Notes: generated from the sequence alone by a model not told the origin. DNA of 18,432 nucleotides from JBEKYD01 sp049509915 (GCA_049509915.1 JBEKZL010000153.1:1-18432), one strand, 5' to 3'. Counted from the first letter of the stretch, positions 6,697-14,644 are shown. Program-made: numbers and translations.

Positions 6697-7494
6697 ATGC
6701 GACTGGCATGCTTCCTTTTCACTTTGGCGGCCGCTTCGGCCGCCGCTCAAGACCGGCCTGTCCGGCCAGGCGTTCTGCTTAAGGCTTCCCTCGCCGGACA
6801 CGCACTGATCCTCAACGATGTCTTCCTCAATGGCACCGGACCGTACCGGATGCTCATCGATACCGGCAACGCTTCGAGTATCGTCCGCCCGGAAATCGCG
6901 CGTCGCCTGAATCTCAAGGCCGCCTATGCCGTCGAACAGGCATGCGTCGCCGGCGTTCGCCGCGTTCCCGTGGCCATTCTGGACGAGGTCCGCGCCGGCT
7001 CGGTCTCCGACCGGTCCGTGGAAGCAATGATCGGCGACGTGTTTCAGCCGAGTGTCGACGGCGTCCTGGGGGAAAGCTGGCTGGTCCGCCACGACTATCT
7101 GCTCGACTACCGCAATCGCCGAGTCGCGCTCGACGCTGCGGCTGCCGGCTCCGGTGTCCGGGTTCCTCTTCGATCCCCGGACGGCCTTCCGGTGGTCGTC
7201 GCCTCAGTCGATGGCCGCGCAAGAGAACTGGTCTTGGATTCCGGCTCCTCGGACGTCGTCCTGTTCGAAAAGCCTGCTCTCGATGGCGCCCTTACGGCTC
7301 GGCTGGATGCCAACGGTGGCGTTGTCCCCGCTCAAAATTGCACGGTTCGCTTCTCCCTCGCAGGCGCCCGCGATCGCCTCATGGACGCCGTCCGCATCGA
7401 CGTACACGGGCTCGGCCCTGGCCTGCTTCCCGCCAGCGCATTCGCATCGGTATTCGTCTCAAACCGCGAAGGCTTCGTCGAGTTCAGCCGCTAG
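6697..7494 (+). CDS. Secreted retropepsin-like aspartyl protease with two active-site motifs
   Basis: The product is 265 residues. Residues 1-17 form a signal peptide (hydrophobic core F-L-F-T-L-A-A-A, likely cut after A-A-A before Gln18). Two aspartyl-protease motifs are present: L-I-D55-T-G-N-A-S-S-I-V and L-V-L-D181-S-G-S-S-D-V-V. Each is followed by a hydrophobic-glycine strand; V-D-G-V-L-G at 120-125 closes the first lobe. Two lobes in one chain could make a complete active site without dimerisation, as in pepsin, while each lobe resembles gag-type retropepsins. Substrate unknown; probably periplasmic or outer-surface. It lies 106 bases after the PD40 remnant on the same strand, with no clear Shine-Dalgarno before the ATG. 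Confidence 0.8.
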   Translation: MRLACFLFTLAAASAAAQDRPVRPGVLLKASLAGHALILNDVFLNGTGPYRMLIDTGNASSIVRPEIARRLNLKAAYAVEQACVAGVRRVPVAILDEVRAGSVSDRSVEAMIGDVFQPSVDGVLGESWLVRHDYLLDYRNRRVALDAAAAGSGVRVPLRSPDGLPVVVASVDGRARELVLDSGSSDVVLFEKPALDGALTARLDANGGVVPAQNCTVRFSLAGARDRLMDAVRIDVHGLGPGLLPASAFASVFVSNREGFVEFSR

Positions 7495-7528
7495 CGCGAG
7501 TGGCCGCACCATTTGGGGGTCGAACCTC

Positions 7529-8203
7529 TCATCGCAGAAACCGTTTCTTCGCCAGAAATGCCAAATTCTGAAATCCGTCGCGCCAGAGGTTGAGCTTGGT
7601 TTCGCCCATGCGCGAGGAATACAGAATCGAGATTTCGCCGAAGCGGATACGCGGGTCGCGCAGGGCTTCGATCTTGATCTCCTCGGAGAACGCCATGCCG
7701 TCGGATTCCAGCTTCATATGTTCCAGTATCGAGCGGCGGAACACCCACATGCCGGACTGCGAATCGCGCACCCAGCGAAAGAAGAGCACCGACAAGGCGA
7801 GCGAAAGCGCAAGGTTGCCGATTTTATTGCGCCAGCTCATAGCCTGGCGGTCACGCACAGGGAAGCGGGAAGCGTTCAGAAAATCCACGCTGAGATGGAG
7901 GAACGCTTCGATCAGGTAGGAAAGCGCGTCCACCGGGTAGCTCTGGTCGCCATCGAGGGTGACGATGAGGTCGCCGGTGGCCGCGGCGAATCCGCGCTTG
8001 TAAGCGCGGCCGTAGCCTCGTACATCTTCGCGAATGACTTTGGCGCCGAGCGAGATGGCGACATCCGAGGTGCGGTCGGTCGAGGCATTATCCACCACGA
8101 TCACTTCATCGACGAATTCCGGCATGGCGCGGAGCACCCGTTCGATGCCCTGTTCCTCGTTCAGGCAGGGGATGATCACGGTGATGGATTGGGATTTATA
8201 CAT
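7529..8203 (-). CDS. Family 2 glycosyltransferase, DPM1/polyprenyl-phosphate sugar transferase type
   Basis: The product is 224 residues and contains only the GT-A catalytic domain. Motifs: V-I-I-P-C-L-N-E-E (9-17), V-I-V-V-D-N-A-S-T-D-R-T (34-45), the metal-binding D84-G-D86-Q with its preceding T-L, and R-F-P near 114. No C-terminal membrane helices follow, so it resembles soluble DPM1-like enzymes that load mannose or glucose onto a polyprenyl phosphate at the cytoplasmic face. The ATG at 8203 lies in a 13-base tandem duplication that makes a second, out-of-frame ATG just upstream. It sits beside the polysaccharide operon but is separated from it by a gene on the other strand. Confidence 0.9.
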   Translation of the reverse strand: MYKSQSITVIIPCLNEEQGIERVLRAMPEFVDEVIVVDNASTDRTSDVAISLGAKVIREDVRGYGRAYKRGFAAATGDLIVTLDGDQSYPVDALSYLIEAFLHLSVDFLNASRFPVRDRQAMSWRNKIGNLALSLALSVLFFRWVRDSQSGMWVFRRSILEHMKLESDGMAFSEEIKIEALRDPRIRFGEISILYSSRMGETKLNLWRDGFQNLAFLAKKRFLR

Positions 8204-8218
8204 GCGATTTATACATGG
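8193..8218. repeat. 13-base tandem duplication over a start codon
   Basis: GATTTATACATGC (8193-8205) is followed directly by GATTTATACATGG (8206-8218), differing only in the last base. Read on the minus strand, each copy carries an ATG followed by TATAAATC. The downstream ATG (8203) starts the glycosyltransferase; the upstream one (8216) opens a six-codon frame (M-Y-K-S-H-V) ending at TAA inside the gene. Confidence 0.85.
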
Positions 8219-8275
8219 CGGTACGACTTTTTCCGGGCGCCGCGCGTCTGAACAGGAGAAGCGGCAATTGCTATC

Positions 8276-8875
8276 ATGACAACGATGAAGCGGGCCTGGT
8301 TGGCTCTAACGGGGATGGTTTTGTGCGAGTTGGGAATCGCGGCGTGGGCCGCCGATCTACACAGCGTACACGCGGTGTACCTGGTGAACATGGCCCACGG
8401 GCTGGACCAGTATCTGGCTAACCGGCTGACCGGCGAGCACGTATTTGTGGTGGTGACCGACCCGAAGAAGGCCGATGCGGTGATCGCCGAGAATTTGGGG
8501 GAGAACCTGGACGCGACGCTCGAAACCATCGCACCCAGCCCCAAGCCGAAGGAAAAGGAAGAGGCGAAGGCGGTGGAACCGCCAGACGCCAAAAGCAAGG
8601 GCAAAGGCGACGCTTCCGCCAGCAGCGCCAGTTCGCTGGCGGCGGCATTCGGCGGCAATACCAACAACAAGCTGGAACATCCGGTTTCGAACTTTAGCCG
8701 CTCCAAGGGAACCATATTCCTGGTGGACGCCAAGTCGCGGCAGGTGGTCTGGTCGCTGTACATCCAGCCGAAGGGCACCGAGAGCAAGGACATGGATCGC
8801 ACGGCCTCAGACATTGTAAGCCGCCTCAAGAAAGACCTGAACCCGAAGGCGCCGAAAGCGACGCCGGCGAATTAG
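8276..8875 (+). CDS. Exported protein of unknown function
   Basis: The product is 199 residues, or 196 if the second ATG at 8285 is used. The N-terminus is a signal peptide (K-R-A-W-L-A-L-T-G-M-V-L, cut likely after A-W-A-A). The folded N-terminal part contains Y-L-V-N-M-A-H-G-L-D-Q-Y-L-A-N-R-L-T and V-V-V-T-D-P-K-K-A-D-A-V, which looks like a small alpha/beta domain. A charged, Lys/Pro/Ser/Ala-rich linker (about 95-130) follows, then G-T-I-F-L-V-D-A-K-S-R-Q-V-V-W-S. I have the impression of similar proteins in Acidobacteria but know no function. It is transcribed against the flanking glycosyltransferase genes, and its last 50 bases overlap the end of the long glycosyltransferase gene on the other strand. 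Confidence 0.75.
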   Translation: MTTMKRAWLALTGMVLCELGIAAWAADLHSVHAVYLVNMAHGLDQYLANRLTGEHVFVVVTDPKKADAVIAENLGENLDATLETIAPSPKPKEKEEAKAVEPPDAKSKGKGDASASSASSLAAAFGGNTNNKLEHPVSNFSRSKGTIFLVDAKSRQVVWSLYIQPKGTESKDMDRTASDIVSRLKKDLNPKAPKATPAN

Positions 8876-11228
8876 CCGCGGCGAGAATCGGGCCCGCCGC
8901 GCGCTTGCGTCGCACCAGTTGGCGGTACTCATCCACCAGGCGGCGGGTAATGGCGGCCATATCCCATTCAGCTTCTACTATGGCGCGGGCCCGCGCGGTC
9001 ATCACCGCGGCGCCGGCGGGGTCTTCCAGAATCGCAACCACCCGTTCGGCAAACGCGGCGGGGTCGTCCGCCAGGCTACAGTATTCGCCATCGACGGTGG
9101 CCAGCCCTTCGGCGCCGATGGTAGTAGATACCGCCGGAATGCCGGCGGCAAAGGCTTCGAGCAGCTTTACGCGCACGCCTGAGCCGCTCAGAATGGGGCA
9201 GACAAACACGGCATAGCGGCTCATTGGGCCGCGCACGTCGTCGACGTAGCCGAGCATTTCCAGGTTGGCGGAATAATCCGTATAGGTGTGCGCGGGGGGC
9301 GGGTCGGAGCCTACCAGGATGAGGCGGGCATCGGGCCGGCGCTGCAAAACCAGGGGCAGCACCTCATGTACGAACCAATCCACCGCGGCCCGATTGGGGT
9401 CGTGGCGGAAGCTGCCGACGAACAAAAGGGTAGCGGGCTCGCGGGCGACCGCCGGCAGAGTGTAGCGCCGGGTATCGATTCCGGCGCGCAAGCCCGGCCG
9501 CAGGCGGTCGCCCATCTGCGGCAGAAACTCGAGCAGGTAGCGGCGGTTGACGGCCGTGCAGACCTGCACCTGGTCGAACGCCGGCAATGACCGCAATTCA
9601 TAGCGGAGCATGCGGAGATACTCCATGCGGGCTTTCATCTCGCCGGCCGCGCCCATGGAGTGGCCGAAGCCGCGGGCGATGGATTGAAACGAGACGTCGT
9701 GCTCGAACAGGGCGGTGGCAATGCGGCGGAAGTCGCAGTGGTATTGAGCCAGTGGCGTGTATTCGAGCTGTAATACATCGATCCGATGGAGCAGGAGTTG
9801 GCGATGGATCAGCCACTCGAAATCGGGGTCGTGGAATTCGCGCACGGCGTGCGGGTTGAGCGATGCGGAGCCGCGGGTACGGCCGGTGGGACGCGCGATC
9901 CATTCCGAAGAGGCGCAGAACTTCGCCAGTTTGCGGTTGTCGGCTTCCTGCCACGGCCAATCCAGCATCCCCACTACGTGCGTTTCAGCCAGATGGGCGA
10001 GCTCCGCCAGAGTCTGGGACATGAAGACCGCGCCGCCGTGAGTGGGAGGGTTGATGGGATAGGGAGAGACGAACAGCACGCGGAGCCATTCCGGGTCCGC
10101 TTCCATGGGCGCGAAGCGGTCGCGGAAGTAGCCGCCCATGGGACGGCGAAAAGCTTCGGCGTCGCCGACAACGGCCAGCGAACGGGCGCGCCAGCGCGAC
10201 CGGACCGCGCCGGGCAATTGGCGGACGGCCCGCCATACAGCCGCAAAATTCGGCCGCAACGGAACGTCGCCGAAGACTGTGGCGAGCAAGGCGCCCACCC
10301 AGGTAAAGGCCAGGTGAGAAACGAGGCGCGGCCAGGTATGGATATTCTTCCACGACCAAAGCAGGTAGTTCTTCTTGAGCACGGCCTGGATCTGGTCCTC
10401 GCGAAACCGCTTGCCGATGGTGCCGCGATGTTCATGGTAGACCACGCTGCGTGGCTGATAAAGCACCTTCCAGCCTCGCTTCCAGGCCATGTACCCCAGG
10501 TCGGTGTCTTCCAGATAGAAGGGCGCCAGCAATTCGTCGAACCCGCCAAGCTCGAGGAACTTGCGGCGATCGAAGGCGCAGGAGCCGCCGCCGCCGTAGA
10601 AACAAGGGAACAAAGTGTCGATCTGGGGGTCGATGCGATGGCGGACACGGAGCTGGCCATCCTCCCACCAGCCCTGCGTCAGGCCGGTTTCCTCGCGTGT
10701 CTTCGCGGGGTCGCTGAAGAAAATCTGACAGGAAACGGCGAAGACCAGCGGATCGCGGAAGCCTTCGAGCAGCGGGTCGAGGAAGTCCCGGGCCACGCGC
10801 ATGTCGCTGTTGAGCAGGACCACGATGTCATTGGAGGCGCCGCGGAAGCCGGCATTCGACCCGCCGCCGAAACCGAGGTTTCTTTCGAGCGTCACCAGAG
10901 TTATCTGGGGAAAGTTTCGGCGCACGAACTCGACGCTGTCATCGGAGGAGCCGTTATCCACCACCACGATTTCGTTGGCCGGATTGCCCGCCAGGGCGGC
11001 GACGATAGAGGGTAAGTACTTTTCGAGCAGGTCGCGGCCGTTCCAGTTGGGGATAACCACGCTGGCGGCAGTTGAATCCGGCGCCGTGGGAGCCGCCGTC
11101 GAGGGTCGCCGTCCGGCCACGAACCAGGCGAGATCGGCCGCCAGCATCGCCAGCGCCGCCAGCCCAAACAGGAGGGGCGACAACAGCAACAACGGCAGAG
11201 CGCAGAGAATCCTCTTGGCTAGGGACAT
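8826..11228 (-). CDS. Two-domain glycosyltransferase (GT2 fused to GT4), membrane-anchored
   Basis: The product is 800 residues. A long N-terminal hydrophobic stretch (about 6-38) anchors it in the membrane. A GT2 domain follows: V-V-I-P-N-W-N-G (57-64), V-V-V-D-N-G-S-S-D-D (88-97), the N-S-D metal site (140-142) and L-E-D-T-D (239-243), the rhamnosyltransferase-like subgroup. From about residue 382 a GT4 domain begins (R-V-L-F-V-S-P-Y-P) and ends in G-S-G-V-R-V-K-L-L-E-A-F-A-A-G-I-P-A-V-S (682-701), the nucleotide-sugar-binding E-x7-type motif. Two catalytic domains suggest that one protein adds two different sugars to a lipid-linked glycan. It starts one base after the methyltransferase stop, so it is in the same operon. 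The Ala/Ser-rich C-terminal 25 residues look like an extension; part of this tail overlaps the opposite gene. Confidence 0.93.
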   Translation of the reverse strand: MSLAKRILCALPLLLLSPLLFGLAALAMLAADLAWFVAGRRPSTAAPTAPDSTAASVVIPNWNGRDLLEKYLPSIVAALAGNPANEIVVVDNGSSDDSVEFVRRNFPQITLVTLERNLGFGGGSNAGFRGASNDIVVLLNSDMRVARDFLDPLLEGFRDPLVFAVSCQIFFSDPAKTREETGLTQGWWEDGQLRVRHRIDPQIDTLFPCFYGGGGSCAFDRRKFLELGGFDELLAPFYLEDTDLGYMAWKRGWKVLYQPRSVVYHEHRGTIGKRFREDQIQAVLKKNYLLWSWKNIHTWPRLVSHLAFTWVGALLATVFGDVPLRPNFAAVWRAVRQLPGAVRSRWRARSLAVVGDAEAFRRPMGGYFRDRFAPMEADPEWLRVLFVSPYPINPPTHGGAVFMSQTLAELAHLAETHVVGMLDWPWQEADNRKLAKFCASSEWIARPTGRTRGSASLNPHAVREFHDPDFEWLIHRQLLLHRIDVLQLEYTPLAQYHCDFRRIATALFEHDVSFQSIARGFGHSMGAAGEMKARMEYLRMLRYELRSLPAFDQVQVCTAVNRRYLLEFLPQMGDRLRPGLRAGIDTRRYTLPAVAREPATLLFVGSFRHDPNRAAVDWFVHEVLPLVLQRRPDARLILVGSDPPPAHTYTDYSANLEMLGYVDDVRGPMSRYAVFVCPILSGSGVRVKLLEAFAAGIPAVSTTIGAEGLATVDGEYCSLADDPAAFAERVVAILEDPAGAAVMTARARAIVEAEWDMAAITRRLVDEYRQLVRRKRAAGPILAAANSPASLSAPSGSGLS

Positions 11229-11229
11229 G

Positions 11230-12504
11230 TCAACTGGCGGACAGCTCCGGACCCAGGCCTATCTTGCGGCCCAGCTTCACCCATCTGGAACCCCGGTACA
11301 GCGCCAGCCGCGCTTCGAGATCCCGGGCTTGCTGCTGGAGGCCGAGCGCCCATTGGGTACGCTCGTCGCGTTCGGTTTCGGTGCGGTGCAGGGCGTCGAG
11401 GGCGAGCTGCTTATCGGCGAGCTCGGCTCCCAGGCGGGCTTCGGCGTCGCGCGCCCACCCGATCTTCTCGCGCACTTCGTCTTCGAGCTGATTCACCTTA
11501 AGAGTGTAGCCTGCGATCGAGCGGCGAGCGCTCTCCTGTTCGCCGGCCAATTCCTCCTGCAGGGCGTCGATGCGGGCGCTACGCTCGGTCACCTCTTCAT
11601 TCAGCCTGGCGGCCCAGCGATTGCTTTCTTCGAGCTCATGCTCCTGGCCGCGGAACAGGGCCAGCAGGTGCTTGTGCTGGCGATCGAATTCGGCCAGATC
11701 CCGCAGGGCTTTCTCCAGCCAGACGTTCTTGGTGGCGAGTTCGGTCTCGAGCAGAGCGATGTGCCGTTCGCGCTCGCGCAGAACGTTGGCGGTGCGCGGA
11801 ATATATACGAAAGTCGGGCTGCCGATCTGCGGCCGGTGGGCGCAAACGGCCAGGAAGAAGTGCGATTCGCCGGCCACCGGGTCGGCCGAATCGACGCGCG
11901 ATTCCACCGTGCTGGCGCATGCCGTGCCGCCTGACTGGAAAGGCTGGAAGATTACCCCTTCCACGTGATTTTCCAGGAACAGCGTCACGTGCGGGAAGAC
12001 CGCCTCCAGCTCGGCGCGGAATTCGTCGAATTCGAATTCGTGCACGTGGAACGGGTTGGCGCCTTCCCGGCCTCGCGATTCGGTGTAGTAGAGCTTGTTG
12101 GGCGTCGAAACGATGAACTGGCCGGAGGGCGCCAGCAGGCGGCGGGCTTCGCTCAACAGCTCCCGCCAATCGGCCAGGTGCTCGATCACCTCGAAAGCTA
12201 CTACCAGGTCGAAGCCGGCAGCGGGGTGGGGCAGGGCGGTACAGGATGCCTGCTCGAAGTGCAGGTTGGAATCGCGGTAGTTGGCGCGGGCGAAATCCAC
12301 GGCTTCGGGTGCGATGTCGGCACCAACGGCGGAAAGGGCGTAGCGGGCCAGTTCGGCCGTGCCGTAACCGGCGCCGCAACCGAGGTCCAATACGCGTTTG
12401 CCGCGCGCCAGGCGGGCGGCGAAGGTGTAGCGCGCCAGGTGCTCGTTCAGCAGGTCGGCATCCACCTGCCCCGGAATCACGCGCTCTCCGGTGAATTCAA
12501 CCAA
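11230..12504 (-). CDS. SAM-dependent methyltransferase with long C-terminal coiled coil (WbdD-like layout)
   Basis: I chose TTG 12504, which has a GGAG seven bases upstream and overlaps the wzt stop by 8 bases; a GTG at 12537 would add 11 residues without a family match. The product is 424 residues. A class I methyltransferase domain carries motif I V-L-D-L-G-C-G-A-G (38-46) and E-V-I-E-H (105-109), and opens with the E-F-T-G-E-R-V-I-P-G seen in polysaccharide-cluster methyltransferases. From about residue 238 to 405 the sequence is a heptad-rich coiled coil (L-R-E-R-E-R-H-I-A-L-L-E-T-E-L). It ends in a basic tail with W-V-K-L-G-R-K-I-G-L. In E. coli O9a, WbdD caps the O-antigen by phosphorylation and methylation and its coiled coil sets chain length; no kinase domain is present here. 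Role as chain terminator/ruler is inference. Confidence 0.88.
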   Translation of the reverse strand: MVEFTGERVIPGQVDADLLNEHLARYTFAARLARGKRVLDLGCGAGYGTAELARYALSAVGADIAPEAVDFARANYRDSNLHFEQASCTALPHPAAGFDLVVAFEVIEHLADWRELLSEARRLLAPSGQFIVSTPNKLYYTESRGREGANPFHVHEFEFDEFRAELEAVFPHVTLFLENHVEGVIFQPFQSGGTACASTVESRVDSADPVAGESHFFLAVCAHRPQIGSPTFVYIPRTANVLRERERHIALLETELATKNVWLEKALRDLAEFDRQHKHLLALFRGQEHELEESNRWAARLNEEVTERSARIDALQEELAGEQESARRSIAGYTLKVNQLEDEVREKIGWARDAEARLGAELADKQLALDALHRTETERDERTQWALGLQQQARDLEARLALYRGSRWVKLGRKIGLGPELSAS

Positions 12505-13843
12505 GGCGGTTCTCCACGATCTCGGCTTCGGCCGCACCCAGGCGGGCGTTGACTTCCACCCGGCAAGGTAAGTGGATGTAGCCGTAGATCTGCTGCTCGG
12601 ATCGGCTCATCTGCAGCGAGATGGCATTGTCGATCCAGTCGCACATGGCGTAGGCCGAAAGGTCGCCGTCGGCAATCGCCGGGGAAAAGGAAAACGAGGC
12701 GGGATAGAGCTCCGGCAGGTCGAGATGGAAATCGACGGTGACGATATCGCCGGGCGCCAGCGGCGATAATTCACGATCCTCACGCGCGGTGTTGGTGCCC
12801 GCGAAGTCGATGCCCAGTTGATTGCGCAGCATGAAACCTACAATAGGATTGGGTACTTCCGCATACGCGCGCACGCTGATGCGAACCACGATGCGCGAGG
12901 CCGGATCAAGCAGGTGCAGCGGAGCGCCCAGCTCGTCGAGCACGGCGATACCGAGAATTTCGGCTCGGCGGTCGCCGAAGCGATGGTCGATGTTGGGAAT
13001 GGTCGCAACGACTTCCGGCGCGCGGGCGGGGCCGCGGGAAGAAGCGGCAGCCGTTGCGGCGCTCCGGGCCGGATGGATCAGCCGGTAATTGGTGTCCTTT
13101 TCCGTCATGGCGGCCAGGTATTTGGCCACCACGCGATCCGGGTCGCCCAGATCCACCACCCGGCCGTGGTCCAGCCAGAGGGCGCGGTCGCCGATGGCTT
13201 TCACGTCGGCAACGGCGTGGGAGACATATAAAATGGTTACGCCGCGGGCGCGGAGTTCGTGGACTTTGCGCATGCATCGTTGGCGGAAATAGATGTCGCC
13301 GACGGCCAGGGCTTCGTCCACCAGGAGCACTTCGGGATCCACGTTGATGGCCACCGCGAACGCCAGGCGCACCACCATGCCGCTGGAATAAGTCTTGACC
13401 GGCTGGTTGATGAATTCGCCGATCTCGGCGAAAGCTTCGATGTCGCTATAGCGCGCGCCGATCTGGCGCGTGGACATGCCCAGGATGGAGCCGTTCAGGA
13501 ATACGTTGTCGCGCCCGCTGAACTCGGGGTTGAAGCCGGCGCCGAGCTCGAGCAGCGCGGCTACGCGGCCATTGACGGCGGCCGTTCCGGAAGTGGGCTG
13601 AAAGATGCCGGCCACGATCTGCAGCAGGGTGCTCTTGCCCGAGCCGTTTTCGCCGATGATGCAAAACGTCTGCCCGCGGGGCACCTCGAAGCTGACGTCG
13701 TGGAGGGCCCAGAAGTCCCGGTGGCGCTTCAGGCGGTTGAAAGACAACAATTCCTTGAGCCGGTCGCCCGGCGATTTGTAGATCGCGTAGCTCTTGGAAA
13801 CCCCTTGAAATTCAACAGCGTTTGCGGGCACGGGAGGAAACAT
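12497..13843 (-). CDS. wzt: Polysaccharide export ABC ATPase with C-terminal cargo-binding domain (Wzt type)
   Basis: The frame is open back to 14017, but the ATG at 13843 begins the normal family N-terminus (A-V-E-F-Q-G-V-S-K-S-Y), giving 448 residues. Walker A is G64-E-N-G-S-G-K-S-T, the signature is the Wzt-type Y-S-S-G-M (152-156), Walker B ends D176-E177, and the switch His is H209. After the ATPase (to about 250) and an Ala/Ser linker, residues about 280-425 form the extra beta-sandwich typical of Wzt proteins that recognise a modified glycan end (F-M-L-R-N-Q-L-G-I-D-F-A-G-T-N and P-G-D-I-V-T-V-D-F). It should power export of lipid-linked polysaccharide through a Wzm permease, which is not encoded in this window. 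It is the first gene of an operon with the methyltransferase and the double glycosyltransferase. Confidence 0.93.
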   Translation of the reverse strand: MFPPVPANAVEFQGVSKSYAIYKSPGDRLKELLSFNRLKRHRDFWALHDVSFEVPRGQTFCIIGENGSGKSTLLQIVAGIFQPTSGTAAVNGRVAALLELGAGFNPEFSGRDNVFLNGSILGMSTRQIGARYSDIEAFAEIGEFINQPVKTYSSGMVVRLAFAVAINVDPEVLLVDEALAVGDIYFRQRCMRKVHELRARGVTILYVSHAVADVKAIGDRALWLDHGRVVDLGDPDRVVAKYLAAMTEKDTNYRLIHPARSAATAAASSRGPARAPEVVATIPNIDHRFGDRRAEILGIAVLDELGAPLHLLDPASRIVVRISVRAYAEVPNPIVGFMLRNQLGIDFAGTNTAREDRELSPLAPGDIVTVDFHLDLPELYPASFSFSPAIADGDLSAYAMCDWIDNAISLQMSRSEQQIYGYIHLPCRVEVNARLGAAEAEIVENRLG

Positions 13844-14050
13844 TAGTGTAACAGCGGGGGTGTGTCGTGGGGCATGCCGTTTCCCCCGTCCCGACGGGGC
13901 GATGGAAGGTAGCCCGGCGCCGTAGAGTTCACGGTTGGGACAGCGGTTACCCGCCGCCCCCGCACGGATCCGTGCTGGCGCCGCTAACGCACACGGGGCA
14001 AGCTGATCGCGAGGCAAGCCGAATCACACACAGGCGGCATAGGCACCCCA
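13844..14050. other. Intergenic stretch with a hairpin and a perfect palindrome
   Basis: No gene is supported between the wzt start and the upstream hypothetical gene. It holds CCCCGTC (13884-13890) / CC / GACGGGG (13893-13899), a perfect 7-bp stem, and GCACGGATCCGTGC (13962-13975), a perfect 14-base palindrome that could be an operator for the wzt operon or a mobile repeat. The part around the first hairpin reminds me of short intergenic repeats in Acidobacteria and related phyla; that is from memory only. Confidence 0.45.
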
Positions 14051-14536
14051 TTACGGTTCCGCCGGCAGGATCAGCACCGCGCCGCTGCCGCGGAACACCA
14101 GGTTGGCCGGAGCGATTTTGGTGTCATCGCCTTTGCGCGCTTCCACGCGGCCATAGACGATCGCCCAGCGGTCGTAATCCGGCGTACCGAAGCGGAACTT
14201 GCCGAGCGAGGTGCGCCGCTCCATTTCGACTCGCTTGCGTTTCAGCGCCACTGCGTCGATTTCGTAGTCGCGCGGCGGCATAGGGCCATCCGCGCTGCTT
14301 TCGAGCAGCCACAATTCCGCCGGCGCCGCCGCGGCCGGATCGCAGGCCTGCTCGCTCATCCAGCGGCCATTCTCGCGATACGAATATCGGCCCAGCACGG
14401 GAATGGCCTTGCCTTCGAGCCTCGCGAGATCGCGCAGCACTTCGCACACGCCCAGCGGCGCCAGCGGAGCGGAAGCCGGACGCACCGCGGCACACGTCAA
14501 ACTGGCGGCGCCTAGTATCCGAAGAACCATCCGCAT
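14051..14536 (-). CDS. Small exported protein of unknown function
   Basis: Starting at ATG 14536 the product is 161 residues; another ATG two codons later and a GTG at 14560 are alternatives. The N-terminus looks like a signal peptide (V-L-R-I-L-G-A-A-S-L-T-C-A-A), with cleavage likely after A-S-A near residue 23. The mature part opens with V-C-E-V-L-R-D-L-A-R-L-E-G-K-A-I-P-V-L-G-R-Y, a pattern I associate with small OB-like or beta-barrel domains that carry a 'gene product affects its own permeability' style core, but I cannot name a family. G-R-Y-S-Y-R-E-N-G-R-W and R-W-A-I-V-Y-G-R-V-E are the most conserved-looking segments. It diverges from the DUF58 gene and may be co-transcribed with wzt, 207 bases downstream. 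Confidence 0.65.
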   Translation of the reverse strand: MRMVLRILGAASLTCAAVRPASAPLAPLGVCEVLRDLARLEGKAIPVLGRYSYRENGRWMSEQACDPAAAAPAELWLLESSADGPMPPRDYEIDAVALKRKRVEMERRTSLGKFRFGTPDYDRWAIVYGRVEARKGDDTKIAPANLVFRGSGAVLILPAEP

Positions 14537-14614
14537 CCGGCTGGCGTTTCCCTGAAGCACTCGCTTTCCAGAATAGACCAGTCCTTGGCGGGGTGGTGGG
14601 GCGCTCGAACCCGC

Positions 14615-14644
14615 TTGAGTTGTGCCATTGCTTCATGCTGTAGT
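14615..14644 (+). promoter_or_regulatory. Weak promoter candidate for the DUF58-trp run
   Basis: TTGAGT (14615-14620) and TGTAGT (14639-14644) are 18 bases apart, each matching four of six consensus bases, and lie 20 bases before the DUF58 ATG. This is the best pair I found in the 128-base divergent gap 14537-14664. Confidence 0.22.

Noticed and set aside
7052..8251. A 399-codon plus-strand frame across the protease end and the GT2 gene.
   Set aside because: It crosses two real genes in other frames, and its translation shows no conserved motif.
9786..11015. A 409-codon plus-strand frame inside the GT2-GT4 gene.
   Set aside because: Shadow of the minus-strand glycosyltransferase, whose motifs are complete.
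13844..14017. A 58-residue N-terminal extension of Wzt.
   Set aside because: The extension is Arg/Pro-rich read-through of the intergenic hairpin region; family N-termini begin at the ATG at 13843.
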